A model generated the notes under the pieces. It searched no databases. It worked only from the letters and a program-made list of their open reading frames with translations, and was not told the DNA's origin. From Advenella sp. FME57 (GTDB lineage Bacteria > Pseudomonadota > Gammaproteobacteria > Burkholderiales > Burkholderiaceae_B): DNA of 64,000 bases. Location: positions 124,001 through 188,000 of the forward strand of contig NZ_JABUXU010000009.1 in assembly GCF_014897675.1 (NCBI RefSeq), in the 5' to 3' direction. This document shows, in pieces, positions 18,385-27,447 of the stretch. Both the position numbers and the translations under genes were made by a program. Within the stretch, counting starts at the first letter, position 1; each line of letters starts with the position of its first letter.

Positions 18385-18429
18385 ATGACCCGCGTGGCAT
18401 GCGCGAACATAGGAGTGGTAAAAATATGA
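18385..18429 (+). CDS. possible 14-residue leader peptide upstream of alcohol dehydrogenase
   Basis: A strong Shine-Dalgarno sequence (AAAGGAG at 18371-18377) precedes ATG 18385. The frame reads MTRVACANIGVVKI and stops at TGA 18427-18429, overlapping the alcohol dehydrogenase ATG (18426) as ATGA. The strong start signal and the stop-start overlap suggest translational coupling or a leader peptide. It could also be chance, or an alternative start region for the dehydrogenase; no homologue is claimed. Confidence 0.35.
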   Translation: MTRVACANIGVVKI

Positions 18430-19484
18430 AATGTTATTGCATTACCGGTTTCAAATCCCCCTTGCAAATGCTGGAAAAAGACGACTTTACCCCGCAAGGG
18501 ACCCAGGTTGTACTGGACGTCAAGGCGGCCGGCGTCTGTCATAGTGACTTGCACTTGTGGGAGGGGGGTTACGATCTGGGCCAGGGAAAGCGCCTGGAAC
18601 TGAAGGATCGCGGCGTCAGTCTGCCGCTGACGCCGGGGCACGAGACCGTAGGAACAGTGCGGGCAGTGGGGCCGGACGCGGGGCAACTGGATACCGGGAA
18701 AAATTACCTGATCTATCCCTGGATTGGCTGCGGCAGCTGCGTCGTTTGCCAGCGCGGCGATGAGAACCTGTGCGCGGCACCGGCCTGCCTGGGTATTCAT
18801 CGTGATGGCGGCTACGCTACGCAGATCGTCGTGCCGCATCCCAGGTATCTGGTGGATATTGGTGATATGGACCCGGTACAGGCAGCGCCTTACGCCTGCT
18901 CTGGCCTGACCACCTATTCTGCGCTGCGCAAATTTGATCCGGCAGTTCTGCAAAATGAGCCCGTGATCATCTTTGGGGCCGGCGGCCTGGGCCTGATGTG
19001 TCTGCAATGGCTGCACGCCATGGGCGGCAAGGGGGCGGTCGTCGTCGATCTGGACCCGGCCAAACGAGAAGCAGCACTGCAGGCTGGGGCATTGGCCGCT
19101 GTCGATGGCAACAGCCCCACGCTGATCCAGGATATTCAGGCAGCGGCGGGTACGCGTACCATCTGGTCGGTGATCGACTATGTCGGGGCCCCGTCCACGG
19201 CAACGCAGGCGTTCAACCTGCTGGCCAAGGGTGGCAAGCTGGTCATTATCGGTTTGTTCGGCGGACAGAGTGAGTGGCCGCTGGCTTTGTTTCCCTTGAA
19301 GGCGGCGACGGTACAGGGGGCCTATGTGGGTAATCTGGCCGAGTTGCAGGAACTGATGGCACTGGTCAGACAGGGCGGGATCCGTCCTATTCCCGTCACC
19401 CGGCATCCCTTGGCGCAGGCAGACCAGACCCTGATGGCGCTGCACGCAGGCAAAGTGATCGGTCGGGCGGTCCTGACGCCGTAA
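18426..19484 (+). CDS. zinc-dependent alcohol dehydrogenase (medium-chain family)
   Basis: NAD(P)-dependent medium-chain dehydrogenase, 352 residues from ATG 18426, chosen because AGGAG lies 10 bases upstream and the peptide then starts at MKCYCITGF. The frame is open to 18333, but that adds 31 unconserved residues. Catalytic zinc ligands are in GVCHSDLH and GHETVG. The structural zinc loop is CGSCVVCQRGDENLC. The Rossmann motif GAGGLGLMCLQWL is followed by VVVDLDPAKR; the acidic residue after strand 2 favours NAD. The substrate is not determinable. A lipid kinase and a metallophosphoesterase follow at short spacing, so the three may be co-transcribed. Confidence 0.9.
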   Translation: MKCYCITGFKSPLQMLEKDDFTPQGTQVVLDVKAAGVCHSDLHLWEGGYDLGQGKRLELKDRGVSLPLTPGHETVGTVRAVGPDAGQLDTGKNYLIYPWIGCGSCVVCQRGDENLCAAPACLGIHRDGGYATQIVVPHPRYLVDIGDMDPVQAAPYACSGLTTYSALRKFDPAVLQNEPVIIFGAGGLGLMCLQWLHAMGGKGAVVVDLDPAKREAALQAGALAAVDGNSPTLIQDIQAAAGTRTIWSVIDYVGAPSTATQAFNLLAKGGKLVIIGLFGGQSEWPLALFPLKAATVQGAYVGNLAELQELMALVRQGGIRPIPVTRHPLAQADQTLMALHAGKVIGRAVLTP

Positions 19485-19495
19485 AAGGAATGATA

Positions 19496-20518
19496 ATGAC
19501 TGTTCCCAATAGTGCATCGCAGGTTCCTGTTGATAATGACGGGGTCCAAGCGGACGCTGCCCCGGCTGAGTCAACATCGGCCGATGTATCGGGACGTGCT
19601 TTTGTTTTCTTTACCAATGCCAGCTCCGGCAACCAGGACACGGAAGTGTTTCTGGAAAAAATTGCTGCAGCCATGCAGGGGCGCGAGCACCACATTGTCT
19701 GTGTCTACCCGCGAGACAGTCATGAGCAAAAGCAAAAAGAAGCGGTCAGCCTGGTAAAAAAGCATGATGCAATACTGGTGGTGGCCGGCGGTGACGGCAC
19801 GATCAGCGCCATGGCCAATCATGCCATTGCCGAACAGTTTCCGATGGCGATCATTCCCTTTGGTACATTCAATATGTTTGCACGGGATCACGGCCTGTCG
19901 CTGGACACGGACACGGCATTGCGCGATTTGCTCACGGGCCGGATCCAGGCGGTACAGACCGGGGAGATCGGCGGGATGCATTTCATTGTGAATGCAACGC
20001 TGGGCCTGTACTCCCAGTTGCTGGCTGACAGGGAGCAATGGAAGAACCAGTTTGGCCGGCGTCGTGGCATTGCAATTTTCGCGGCATTTTCCAGCATAAT
20101 GAAATACGGTCGTTCCTATATTTTGCAATTTAATAAGGGAGACGGCCGGCAATTGGTGAAGACCGTCAGCTTTATGGCCTGTAATAACAATCTTCAGGCC
20201 CAGCAGGCCGGTGTGGAGTATGACGAGCAAATGGGCGACGGCTATCTTTACGGTATTGTGCTCAAGCCGTCCAGCCGCAAGCGTATGCTGCTGCTGGCCT
20301 TAAAGCTGATTTTTCGGCAGCTGGATCAGGATCGGCAGATCATCAGTTTTCCGTTCGAATCGCTCGATATTGATAAGAAAAAAGGAGGGCGCAGCATCGA
20401 GGTCGCCATGGACGGCGAGGTTCATAGATTGCAGGCGCCATTTACCGTCAAGGCCAATAAAGACCTGCTCAGGATACTGATGCCTGCATCGGCGGCGCAG
20501 CAGCCATCACAGGAATAA
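19496..20518 (+). CDS. diacylglycerol kinase family lipid kinase (YegS-like)
   Basis: Diacylglycerol/sphingosine-kinase catalytic fold, 340 residues from ATG 19496. ATG 19490 directly abuts the AAGGA sequence, so the later start has better spacing. The nucleotide-binding motif VVAGGDGTISAMANH is near residue 95, followed by IPFGTFNMFARD, the family's substrate-site block. Metal or phosphate contacts are suggested by FIVNATLGLYSQL and VEVAMDGEVHRL-like segments near the C terminus. It probably phosphorylates a membrane lipid. It lies 11 bp after the alcohol dehydrogenase and 8 bp before the metallophosphoesterase. Confidence 0.88.
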   Translation: MTVPNSASQVPVDNDGVQADAAPAESTSADVSGRAFVFFTNASSGNQDTEVFLEKIAAAMQGREHHIVCVYPRDSHEQKQKEAVSLVKKHDAILVVAGGDGTISAMANHAIAEQFPMAIIPFGTFNMFARDHGLSLDTDTALRDLLTGRIQAVQTGEIGGMHFIVNATLGLYSQLLADREQWKNQFGRRRGIAIFAAFSSIMKYGRSYILQFNKGDGRQLVKTVSFMACNNNLQAQQAGVEYDEQMGDGYLYGIVLKPSSRKRMLLLALKLIFRQLDQDRQIISFPFESLDIDKKKGGRSIEVAMDGEVHRLQAPFTVKANKDLLRILMPASAAQQPSQE

Positions 20519-20526
20519 TATCGCGC

Positions 20527-21333
20527 ATGTATCGGATCATCCAGCTTTCAGATGTCCACTTTGGCACGGTCAATGCACAGGTCCTGAATGCGCTGGTCCA
20601 TGCGGTCAGGCAGTTGTCTCCCGCCTTGTGCGTCGTGTCAGGCGATATCACCCAGCGTGCCACGCGTCGCGAGTTTCTGGCGGCCAATGCGTATCTGAAG
20701 ACCTTGCCGTCGCCGGTACTGTGCGTTCCGGGTAACCATGATATTCCGCTGTTCGCGCTATGGGCCCGTTTCACCAATCCTTACGGGCGATATCGCCGCT
20801 ATCTGCACAAGGACGTAGAGCCCCTGTTCGAGACCGGTGCCGCGATCGTTATCGGCGTCAATACCACCACACCATTTCGACACAAGCGCGGTATTGTGAC
20901 TGATGCGCAGATCCGGCGGGTGCAAGAACTGGCGCAAGACAATAGCGCGGGCAAAAGTGTGCTGGTGGTGGCGCACCATCCGTTTCATGTGCTGGATCCG
21001 GCCGACCGGGAGCAACTGGTCGAAAACAGTGAGGCGGCCATCCGCGCCTGGTCTGCAGCCGGCGTAGATCTGATCATGGGCGGACATATTCATGTGCCGT
21101 TTGTCTATCCGCTGACTCAAAGCTATCCTGAGCTGGTCAATCCGATGCTGGTTGTGCAAGGAGGCACCACCACCTCGTTGCGGGTCCGCAGACATATCCC
21201 CAATTCATTGAACGTCGTAGACTTGTATCCGGAAAAAAAGATTCACATTACGACCTGGACCTACCAGCCACGAGATGGCAGCCATCCCAACCGGTTCATG
21301 TGCGTGGAAAAGGATATGTGGAAGACAAGCTAG
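20527..21333 (+). CDS. calcineurin-like metallophosphoesterase
   Basis: Binuclear-metal phosphoesterase of 268 residues. All family motifs are present in order: LSDVHFG (D-x-H), VVSGDITQ (GD), CVPGNHDIP (GNHD), VVAHHPFH and GGHIHVPF (G-H-x-H). It resembles CpdA/Icc-like enzymes and lipid-associated phosphatases. The substrate is unknown; pairing with a lipid kinase suggests phospholipid metabolism (inference). The start ATG 20527 is 8 bp after the kinase stop. No membrane segments are visible. Confidence 0.88.
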   Translation: MYRIIQLSDVHFGTVNAQVLNALVHAVRQLSPALCVVSGDITQRATRREFLAANAYLKTLPSPVLCVPGNHDIPLFALWARFTNPYGRYRRYLHKDVEPLFETGAAIVIGVNTTTPFRHKRGIVTDAQIRRVQELAQDNSAGKSVLVVAHHPFHVLDPADREQLVENSEAAIRAWSAAGVDLIMGGHIHVPFVYPLTQSYPELVNPMLVVQGGTTTSLRVRRHIPNSLNVVDLYPEKKIHITTWTYQPRDGSHPNRFMCVEKDMWKTS

Positions 21334-21529
21334 ATCCGGCCTGTCTGATCCCCGGCCCGTCTGACAGGGCGTCGCGGTTGCGGGCGTGACGCAGGCGGCG
21401 GTGCCCGATTTTGCAAAATGTTATTGTGGTAACGGGGATAGCAGGGGAGGCAAGCGTTGCAAAGCCCAGCAGGCAGGTAGCGGCACTTTTGGGCAAGCCG
21501 ACGAGCGCCGCTCGTCGGTGAGTCATTTT

Positions 21530-21988
21530 TCAGTCTTTTTCGTCTTCTGGTTCGCCCGGCCAGTCGCGGATATATGCCTTGAGCATTTTATTTTCGAACT
21601 TGGATGCTTCAAGCATGGCGCGCGCCATATCATAGAAGGAGATCACCCCCATCAGCACCGGCCCGTCCATGACAGGGACATAGCGTGCGTGATGCTCCAG
21701 CATGAGTCGTCGTACTTCTTCTGCATCGGTATTGGGCGATACGCTCACAGGCGCATCATCCATGATCTTGCGGATGGTGGTATTTTCAAGAGACCCGGGG
21801 GAATCGTGCATGTGGCGAATGATTTCGCGGAAGGTCAGCATCCCCGTCAGTTGCCCCTGCTCCATAATGACCAGCGAACCGATATCGCGTTCACTCATGG
21901 TCGCAATGGCCTGCGCCACGGATTGATCCGGCGTGGCGGTGTAAAGGATATTGCCCTTGACCCGCAAGACTTCACTGATTTTCAACAT
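21530..21988 (-). CDS. two-CBS-domain protein
   Basis: 152 residues made almost entirely of a CBS domain pair: about residues 10-68 (LYTATPDQSVAQAIATMSERDIGSLVIM, TGMLTFREIIRHM) and 74-135 (APVSVSPNTDAEEVRRLMLEHHARYVPVM, MGVISFYDMARAML). Stand-alone CBS proteins usually bind adenine nucleotides and regulate partner proteins. The start ATG 21988 has CAGGAGGATTGCC upstream, a very strong ribosome-binding site. It stands alone on its strand. A 196-bp gap to the metallophosphoesterase holds nothing recognisable. Confidence 0.9.
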   Translation of the reverse strand: MLKISEVLRVKGNILYTATPDQSVAQAIATMSERDIGSLVIMEQGQLTGMLTFREIIRHMHDSPGSLENTTIRKIMDDAPVSVSPNTDAEEVRRLMLEHHARYVPVMDGPVLMGVISFYDMARAMLEASKFENKMLKAYIRDWPGEPEDEKD

Positions 21989-22223
21989 GGCAATCCTCCT
22001 GTAGCCTTTTTTCTCTCGCTCCGGTGCGCTGACCGGAAACTGATCCTGATTATATGGAAATGTACCTGAAATCGACCGTGATGCAAAGCCATTCAGCGGG
22101 GGTATGTGCCCTGCAGGTCACAAACCGGATGCCGGTCATCCCCATGGCAGGCGCCGTTAGCGGCGGCCCTGGCCGCTGCGCGCCAAGAAGATGCGCCTGT
22201 CGTCCGGCTTTAAGATTCTGGCG

Positions 22224-23648
22224 TCAGCTGGTCTGTACTGTGGTATTCGTGGCACCAGGCGGCGTTGATGCTGTATTGTCGTTGTCCTTGTCGTCGCCGT
22301 TATCGGTGTCTTGGGCAGGCGTTGTTGCTGGTTCCAATCCGGTCTGCGTCAGATACAGGATGTCACGCAATTTTACGGTATTGTCTTCGGTCAGCAGACG
22401 GGCGATCACCTGGCGCAACGCGGGGTCGTGACTGATTTCGATGACCTTGCTGTCAAACAAAAAGCAATCGGCCAGTGGATCCAGGCTGGCATCCAGGCTG
22501 CTGGCAAGCACCCATCTCTCGGAGCGCTTGCCGGCCGTGTTGACAATGTAGCCCATGGAAACCAGCGGCTCCAGGATATCCAGCGTTTCGCTGTAGTTCA
22601 TTTTGATTTGGCCAGCAATATAGCTGGTACCATAGCCGGGCGGGTTCTGATCGCGTGCGCTATGCAGCAGGCGCAGCACGAACAAGGCGGTCACAAAATG
22701 TACGCCGGGTGACATCTTGTCGCGCATTTGACCACTGCGTATCTGTGGCGCCAGCGCTGCCACGGTCGCGCCAAACAGCACGACCAGCCAGGACAGATAA
22801 ATCCACAACAGGAAGATCGGGATCGTGGCAAAGGCGCCGTAAATCAGCGTATAGGAAGGAAACCGGGTAATGTAGTATGCGAACCCGGCCTTCATGATTT
22901 CCAGCAGGATCGCTGTGGTGTAGCCACCAATCATGGCGTCTTTCCAGGCGACTTTCCGGTTGGGAACCAGATAATAGAGCAGGGCGAAGATCAGCCCAGA
23001 GACGATCACCGGTACCAGGGTGAATAACACGCTCTTGATGACGGAAAACTGAGTCACCAACCCGAGTTTTTCCTGTGCAATATAGGAAGAGGTCCACAGG
23101 CTGGCGCCCAGGAAAACAGGACCCAGCGACAGAATTGCCCAGTACACCAGGATGCGCTGCCCGATCGGGCGGCGACGGGTCACATTCCAGATATCGTTCA
23201 GTACTTCGTCGATCGTCATCATCAGCATGATGGATGTCACGATCAGAAAGCCTACGCCGATGGCAGTCAGCTTGGAGGCCTGCTGGGCGAACACGTTCAG
23301 ATAGCTCATGATGGTTTCCGAGACCGTCTGGGGCATCAGGTTGTGCGTCAGAAACTGCTCGAGCGAGACTTTGAAATCGGTAAACAGCGGGAAGGCGGTA
23401 AACAGCGAAAGAATAACCGCCAGCATGGGTACGATGGCCAGCACCGTCGTAAAGGTCAGGCTCGAGGCCACCTGCGTGAGTTTGTCGCGAATCAGTCGCT
23501 GAAGGCCGAATTTGATGGCTTTTTTGTAAAATTCGAAGCCCAGTTCCGAGTCTCCCATGTTCAGTCGCAACTCCTCCTGGGCTTCCATTGCTTCCTGTTG
23601 TTCCTGTTTCTTTTGCTGTTCCAAATCGAAATCGTTGTGTTTTGTCAT
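22224..23648 (-). CDS. YihY/RNase-BN-like family inner membrane protein
   Basis: Inner membrane protein of the YihY family, once misnamed RNase BN; 474 residues. Six membrane helices lie in about residues 65-320, with family blocks TFTTVLAIVPMLAVILSLF and LIYGAFATIPIFLLWIYLSW. After the last helix a soluble winged-helix-like part (about 330-430) is followed by a low-complexity acidic tail rich in Asp, Asn and Thr. The N terminus is a charged Gln/Glu-rich stretch. Function is unknown. It is transcribed alone and divergent from the DUF2069 gene. Confidence 0.88.
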   Translation of the reverse strand: MTKHNDFDLEQQKKQEQQEAMEAQEELRLNMGDSELGFEFYKKAIKFGLQRLIRDKLTQVASSLTFTTVLAIVPMLAVILSLFTAFPLFTDFKVSLEQFLTHNLMPQTVSETIMSYLNVFAQQASKLTAIGVGFLIVTSIMLMMTIDEVLNDIWNVTRRRPIGQRILVYWAILSLGPVFLGASLWTSSYIAQEKLGLVTQFSVIKSVLFTLVPVIVSGLIFALLYYLVPNRKVAWKDAMIGGYTTAILLEIMKAGFAYYITRFPSYTLIYGAFATIPIFLLWIYLSWLVVLFGATVAALAPQIRSGQMRDKMSPGVHFVTALFVLRLLHSARDQNPPGYGTSYIAGQIKMNYSETLDILEPLVSMGYIVNTAGKRSERWVLASSLDASLDPLADCFLFDSKVIEISHDPALRQVIARLLTEDNTVKLRDILYLTQTGLEPATTPAQDTDNGDDKDNDNTASTPPGATNTTVQTS

Positions 23649-23860
23649 GATCAGATGGCTGGTTTACCGCGTCGGAGTGCCAACACGGTGATACTCGGGT
23701 CAGGATGATTTCAGTATAACAAACCGTAAAGATCATGCTGTTGCGTCCTCGCGCGGGGCAGTTGCAAATTGTAATTGCTGGGCGGTTGTCGCACTTGCAG
23801 CGATTGCGGCGATGACAACGAATATAATGAAGAGATTGATTAGCCAGACTGGACATTATT

Positions 23861-24355
23861 TTGACAAAGCCTTCTTCAGCGCCTGATGCCGATGTGCCGC
23901 AGGCCGGTTCCGCCAACCCGCAGCTATCGCCGCCATCCGCAACTGAGCCGGCGCTTGCGTCAGTCCACCAGGCGCGGCAGATTGCATTGAATCCGTGCTA
24001 TCGGGTGGCGGCGTTTGTTTCCCTTTTGCTGCTGTTTTTGCTGTGCATCGCCTGGGAGTTATTCCTTGATCCGCTGATGCCTGGCGGCAGCGTGTACGTC
24101 CTGAAGGCGCTGCCACTGTTGTTCCCCTTGTATGGTGTTTACAAAGGCAATCTGTATACGCTGCAATGGTCATCCATGCTGGTGCTGTTGTATTTTACCG
24201 AAGGGGTGGTTCGCTGGTATTCTGATATCAGCACCACGTCTTCCATGCTCGGGGCCGTTGAAACAGTATTGTCGCTGGTGTTTTTTCTTGCCGCCATCCT
24301 TTATGTGCGCCCGGCCAAGCAGGCGGCAAAACGCAGCAAAAAACAGGGGAAATAA
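23861..24355 (+). CDS. DUF2069 family membrane protein
   Basis: 164 residues starting at a TTG codon; the frame has no ATG before the membrane segments and is closed by TGA at 23837. Three to four hydrophobic helices are visible: FVSLLLLFLLCIAWELFL, VLKALPLLFPLYGVY, WSSMLVLLYFTEGVVRWY and TVLSLVFFLAAILYV. The LPLLFPLYGVYKGNLYTLQW block is typical of DUF2069, a proteobacterial family of unknown role. A Lys-rich tail ends the protein. The start could be further in (GTG near residue 12), since the first 40 residues are poorly conserved in type. It ends two bases before selO, so the two are coupled. Confidence 0.75.
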   Translation: MTKPSSAPDADVPQAGSANPQLSPPSATEPALASVHQARQIALNPCYRVAAFVSLLLLFLLCIAWELFLDPLMPGGSVYVLKALPLLFPLYGVYKGNLYTLQWSSMLVLLYFTEGVVRWYSDISTTSSMLGAVETVLSLVFFLAAILYVRPAKQAAKRSKKQGK

Positions 24356-24357
24356 CG

Positions 24358-25842
24358 ATGCAATCGAATCTGAAAGTCAGCAACCAATTCGCTTCCTTGC
24401 CACCGGCGTTTTATACACGACTCAGGATGCAGGGGCTGACAGATCCGACGCTACTGCATGTCAATCCTGACGTACTGGCCCGGCTGGAACTGACCATGGA
24501 AGATGCGCGTTCGCCGCAATTTCTGTCTATCATGTCCGGCAACGCCGATTTGCCCGGAGGCGTGACGCTCTCGGCAGTATATAGCGGGCATCAGTTCGGG
24601 GTCTGGGCCGGCCAACTGGGAGATGGGCGCGCCCATCTGTTGGGGGCCATTGGCGGCACAGACGGCAAAGGCAAGCCGGTAGACTGGGAAATTCAGCTCA
24701 AGGGATCGGGCAAGACGCCGTATTCACGCATGGGAGACGGCCGCGCCGTGTTGCGCTCTTCCATGCGCGAGTATCTGGCCAGCGCGGCCATGACCGGTTT
24801 GGGTATCCCAACCACCCAGGCGCTATGCCTGGTCGGCTCGGACGATCCTGTGTACCGCGAAACCGTTGAAACGGCGGCGATTGTAGCGCGTGTAGCGCCG
24901 TCCTTTGTCCGCTTCGGTTCTTTCGAGCATTGGTATGCAGCAAAGGATCCGGTGCGCTTGCGGGAGCTGTTGGACTATGTGATTGGCAGTTTTTTTGCTG
25001 ACCAGGTGCCGACCCCGGATAACGAACACACGCTGAACGATGTCATCGAGCGGTTTGTCGATGTCGTGATCGAGCGCACTGCCACATTGATGGCCGACTG
25101 GCAATCCGTGGGCTTCAATCACGGTGTCATGAACACCGATAATATGTCGGTGCTGGGCCTGACGCTGGACTACGGTCCCTATGGTTTCATGGATGCATTT
25201 CGCATCAATCACGTCTGCAATCATACCGATGCGCAGGGGCGCTACGCCTGGAATGCGCAACCGTCTGTCGGTTTGTGGAATCTGTACCGTTTTGCCAACT
25301 GCTTTGTTGCCCTGGGGGCAGACCCAGAGCGCCTGAAGGCGCGGCTTGAACGCTACGAGGGCTTGTTCATTGCCGCCTACAGGGACCGCATGCTTGCCAA
25401 GCTGGGGTTACAAACCTGGAAGGAAGGCGACGATGAGCTCATTGATGGCTGGTGGCGCGTGCTGCATGAACAGTCGGCAGATTTTACCCTGAGTTTTCGT
25501 TATCTGGCGCAGATTGATGACGATGAAAGCGCGTTGCGCAGCCTGTTTGCCGATACAGCGGGGCTTGAGCAATGGCTGGTATCGTACCGCGCGCGCTTGC
25601 AGGACAATGATGGCGATGGTCAGGCCCGTGCCAGCCGAATGGACCGGGTCAATCCGCTTTATGTACTGCGCAACTATCTGGCAGAAGAAGCGATACAGGC
25701 GGCGGCAAAAGGCGATATGAGCGTGACCGATGCCCTGCTGCAGGTGCTGCGTGATCCCTACACTGCCAAGCCTGGCATGGAGCATTATGCGGAACCGCCG
25801 CCGGATTGGGGGCGGGAGCTTGAAGTCAGTTGTTCATCATAG
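24358..25842 (+). CDS. selO: protein adenylyltransferase SelO (YdiU family)
   Basis: Pseudokinase-fold enzyme that transfers AMP from ATP to protein Ser/Thr/Tyr; 494 residues, in the normal range. Conserved blocks include YSGHQFGVWAGQLGDGRAHL, QLKGSGKTPYSRMGDGRAVL (ATP/phosphate contacts), RSSMREYLASAAM, NHGVMNTDNMS (catalytic Asp/Asn) and LDYGPYGFMD (DFG-like metal site). The C terminus WGRELEVSCSS has the cysteine that aligns with selenocysteine in animal SelO. Family members act in redox stress responses. It is coupled to the DUF2069 gene and followed by aroC 168 bp downstream. Confidence 0.93.
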   Translation: MQSNLKVSNQFASLPPAFYTRLRMQGLTDPTLLHVNPDVLARLELTMEDARSPQFLSIMSGNADLPGGVTLSAVYSGHQFGVWAGQLGDGRAHLLGAIGGTDGKGKPVDWEIQLKGSGKTPYSRMGDGRAVLRSSMREYLASAAMTGLGIPTTQALCLVGSDDPVYRETVETAAIVARVAPSFVRFGSFEHWYAAKDPVRLRELLDYVIGSFFADQVPTPDNEHTLNDVIERFVDVVIERTATLMADWQSVGFNHGVMNTDNMSVLGLTLDYGPYGFMDAFRINHVCNHTDAQGRYAWNAQPSVGLWNLYRFANCFVALGADPERLKARLERYEGLFIAAYRDRMLAKLGLQTWKEGDDELIDGWWRVLHEQSADFTLSFRYLAQIDDDESALRSLFADTAGLEQWLVSYRARLQDNDGDGQARASRMDRVNPLYVLRNYLAEEAIQAAAKGDMSVTDALLQVLRDPYTAKPGMEHYAEPPPDWGRELEVSCSS

Positions 25843-26010
25843 CGGGAGCGGTCAACCACAGGCGGGCCGGATTCTAACTGGATCTGGCTGACCGGCAACC
25901 TGCAGCCAACTGCATTTGACGTTAAAGCGAGCCTTGCGGCAGTTTCTGGTATTCTTCAGTACTTTCCTCGGTCCGCAACAGACGTGCAACACATTTTTAC
26001 TGGATAAGAT

Positions 26011-27066
26011 ATGTCGGGTAACACATTAGGCAAACTTTTTTCGGTCACCAACTTCGGTGAATCCCACGGGCCGGCGATCGGCTGCGTGGTGGATGGCTGT
26101 CCGGCAGGCATGACCTTGTCTGCCCAGGATATCCAGATCGAGCTTGATCGTCGGCGTCCCGGGACATCGCGTCATGTGACGCAGCGACAGGAGCCAGACA
26201 CCGTTGAGATTTTGTCTGGCGTGTATGAAGGCAAAACCACAGGAACGGCAATTGGCCTGCTGATCCGCAATCAGGATCAGCGCAGCAAGGACTATTCCGC
26301 GATCGCCGATACCTTCCGTCCAGGTCACGCCGATCGGACCTATTGGGAAAAATATGGCATTCGTGATCCGCGCGGGGGCGGCCGTTCTTCTGCACGGCTG
26401 ACGGCGCCAACCGTTGCTGCCGGAGCCATCGCCAAAAAATGGCTGGGCGAAAAGTTCGGCACGGTCATCAGGGGTTATATGAGCCAGCTGGGCCCCATCC
26501 AGATCCCGTTCAAATCCTGGGACGAAATTGCAACCAATCCGTTTTATGCCCCCGATGCCTCTGTGGTTCCCGAGTTGGAGGCGTTTATGGATCAGTTGCG
26601 CAAGGATGGCGATTCCATTGGCGCGCGCATCGAAGTGGTGGCCCAGGGGCTGCCGGCTGGCTGGGGCGAGCCGCTGTATGACAGGCTTGATGCCGATATT
26701 GCATTTGCAATGATGGGGTTGAATGCGGTCAAAGGAGTTTCCATTGGCGCTGGTTTTGGATGTATTGCCCAGCGCGGGTCAGAGCATGGTGACGAACTTA
26801 CGCCCGACGGTTATCTGAGCAATCATGCCGGTGGTGTGCTCGGTGGTATTTCTACGGGCCAGGACATCACGGTCTCGCTTGCCATCAAGCCCACCTCCAG
26901 TATTCGCATCGAACGCAAGTCGGTAAACAGGGCCGGTGAGCCGGTCATGGTGCAGACGCTGGGTCGCCATGATCCCTGCGTGGGCATTCGCGCTACCCCT
27001 ATTGCCGAAGCATTGCTGGCATTGATACTGATTGATCACGCGTTGCGACAACAAGCCTATCGTTGA
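26011..27066 (+). CDS. aroC: chorismate synthase
   Basis: Last step of the shikimate pathway: FMN-dependent 1,4-elimination of phosphate from EPSP to chorismate. The 351 residues match the bacterial short form. Signatures: [19 protein letters not shown] near residue 13, [20 protein letters not shown] near 125 and GGISTGQDI with the C-terminal [11 protein letters not shown]. It starts at ATG 26011 after GGATAAGAT. It stands alone, and the 168-bp upstream gap probably carries its promoter. Chorismate made here feeds the tryptophan branch that includes trpF in this window. Confidence 0.97.
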   Translation: MSGNTLGKLFSVTNFGESHGPAIGCVVDGCPAGMTLSAQDIQIELDRRRPGTSRHVTQRQEPDTVEILSGVYEGKTTGTAIGLLIRNQDQRSKDYSAIADTFRPGHADRTYWEKYGIRDPRGGGRSSARLTAPTVAAGAIAKKWLGEKFGTVIRGYMSQLGPIQIPFKSWDEIATNPFYAPDASVVPELEAFMDQLRKDGDSIGARIEVVAQGLPAGWGEPLYDRLDADIAFAMMGLNAVKGVSIGAGFGCIAQRGSEHGDELTPDGYLSNHAGGVLGGISTGQDITVSLAIKPTSSIRIERKSVNRAGEPVMVQTLGRHDPCVGIRATPIAEALLALILIDHALRQQAYR

Positions 27067-27447
27067 TGTGACAGTAGCAGTAGCAATAGCTGCGGAAAGA
27101 GCTGCAGCGGCTTGCAGCGTTTATGCTGCGAGATTAAGCTTGAACTGTCCTGCCGGTATTTTATACAGGAGCAGGGTATAGAGGAGCAGGGGAGCCTGCG
27201 CGCAGTTGGCACTGGCGTCAGGCTTCAATGGATGGTAAGCCGGGTCTTGCCCGCGTCGCGGTATGTAATTAATGCCAGGCCCCATCATCACCGATTTATT
27301 GCTCGGTATCGATCAATTACATCCAATCCGGTCACTGCATGAAGTGGTCCCGTGGTTGCAGCGGCGCGTGGGTAATGCTTCGGCCTGCGCCCGTTGTGAT
27401 CCAACACCTGTATTGTGAATTCGCTGTCTTTTTAACAGGAGCAACAG
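27067..27447. other. intergenic region between aroC and glutathione S-transferase gene
   Basis: This 381-bp stretch has short GC-rich inverted elements just after aroC (GCTGCAGC, TTGCAGC and TGCTGCGAG around 27100-27130) but no U-tract terminator. A 76-codon frame at 27112-27342 has no ribosome-binding site or family resemblance. AACAGGAGCAACAG before 27448 is the ribosome-binding site of the next gene. I find no gene here. Confidence 0.4.

Noticed and set aside
18351-19577. 408-codon minus-strand frame opposite the alcohol dehydrogenase
   Set aside because: Antisense shadow of a gene with intact zinc-binding and NAD-binding motifs; Arg/Gln-rich with no family resemblance.
21386-22069. 227-codon plus-strand frame opposite the CBS-domain gene
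   Set aside because: It is antisense to a clear two-CBS protein with a very strong ribosome-binding site and has no family features of its own.
22660-23916. 418-codon minus-strand frame overlapping yihY
   Set aside because: It is a shifted reading of the YihY gene on the same strand, with Arg/His/Pro-rich composition and no membrane helices.
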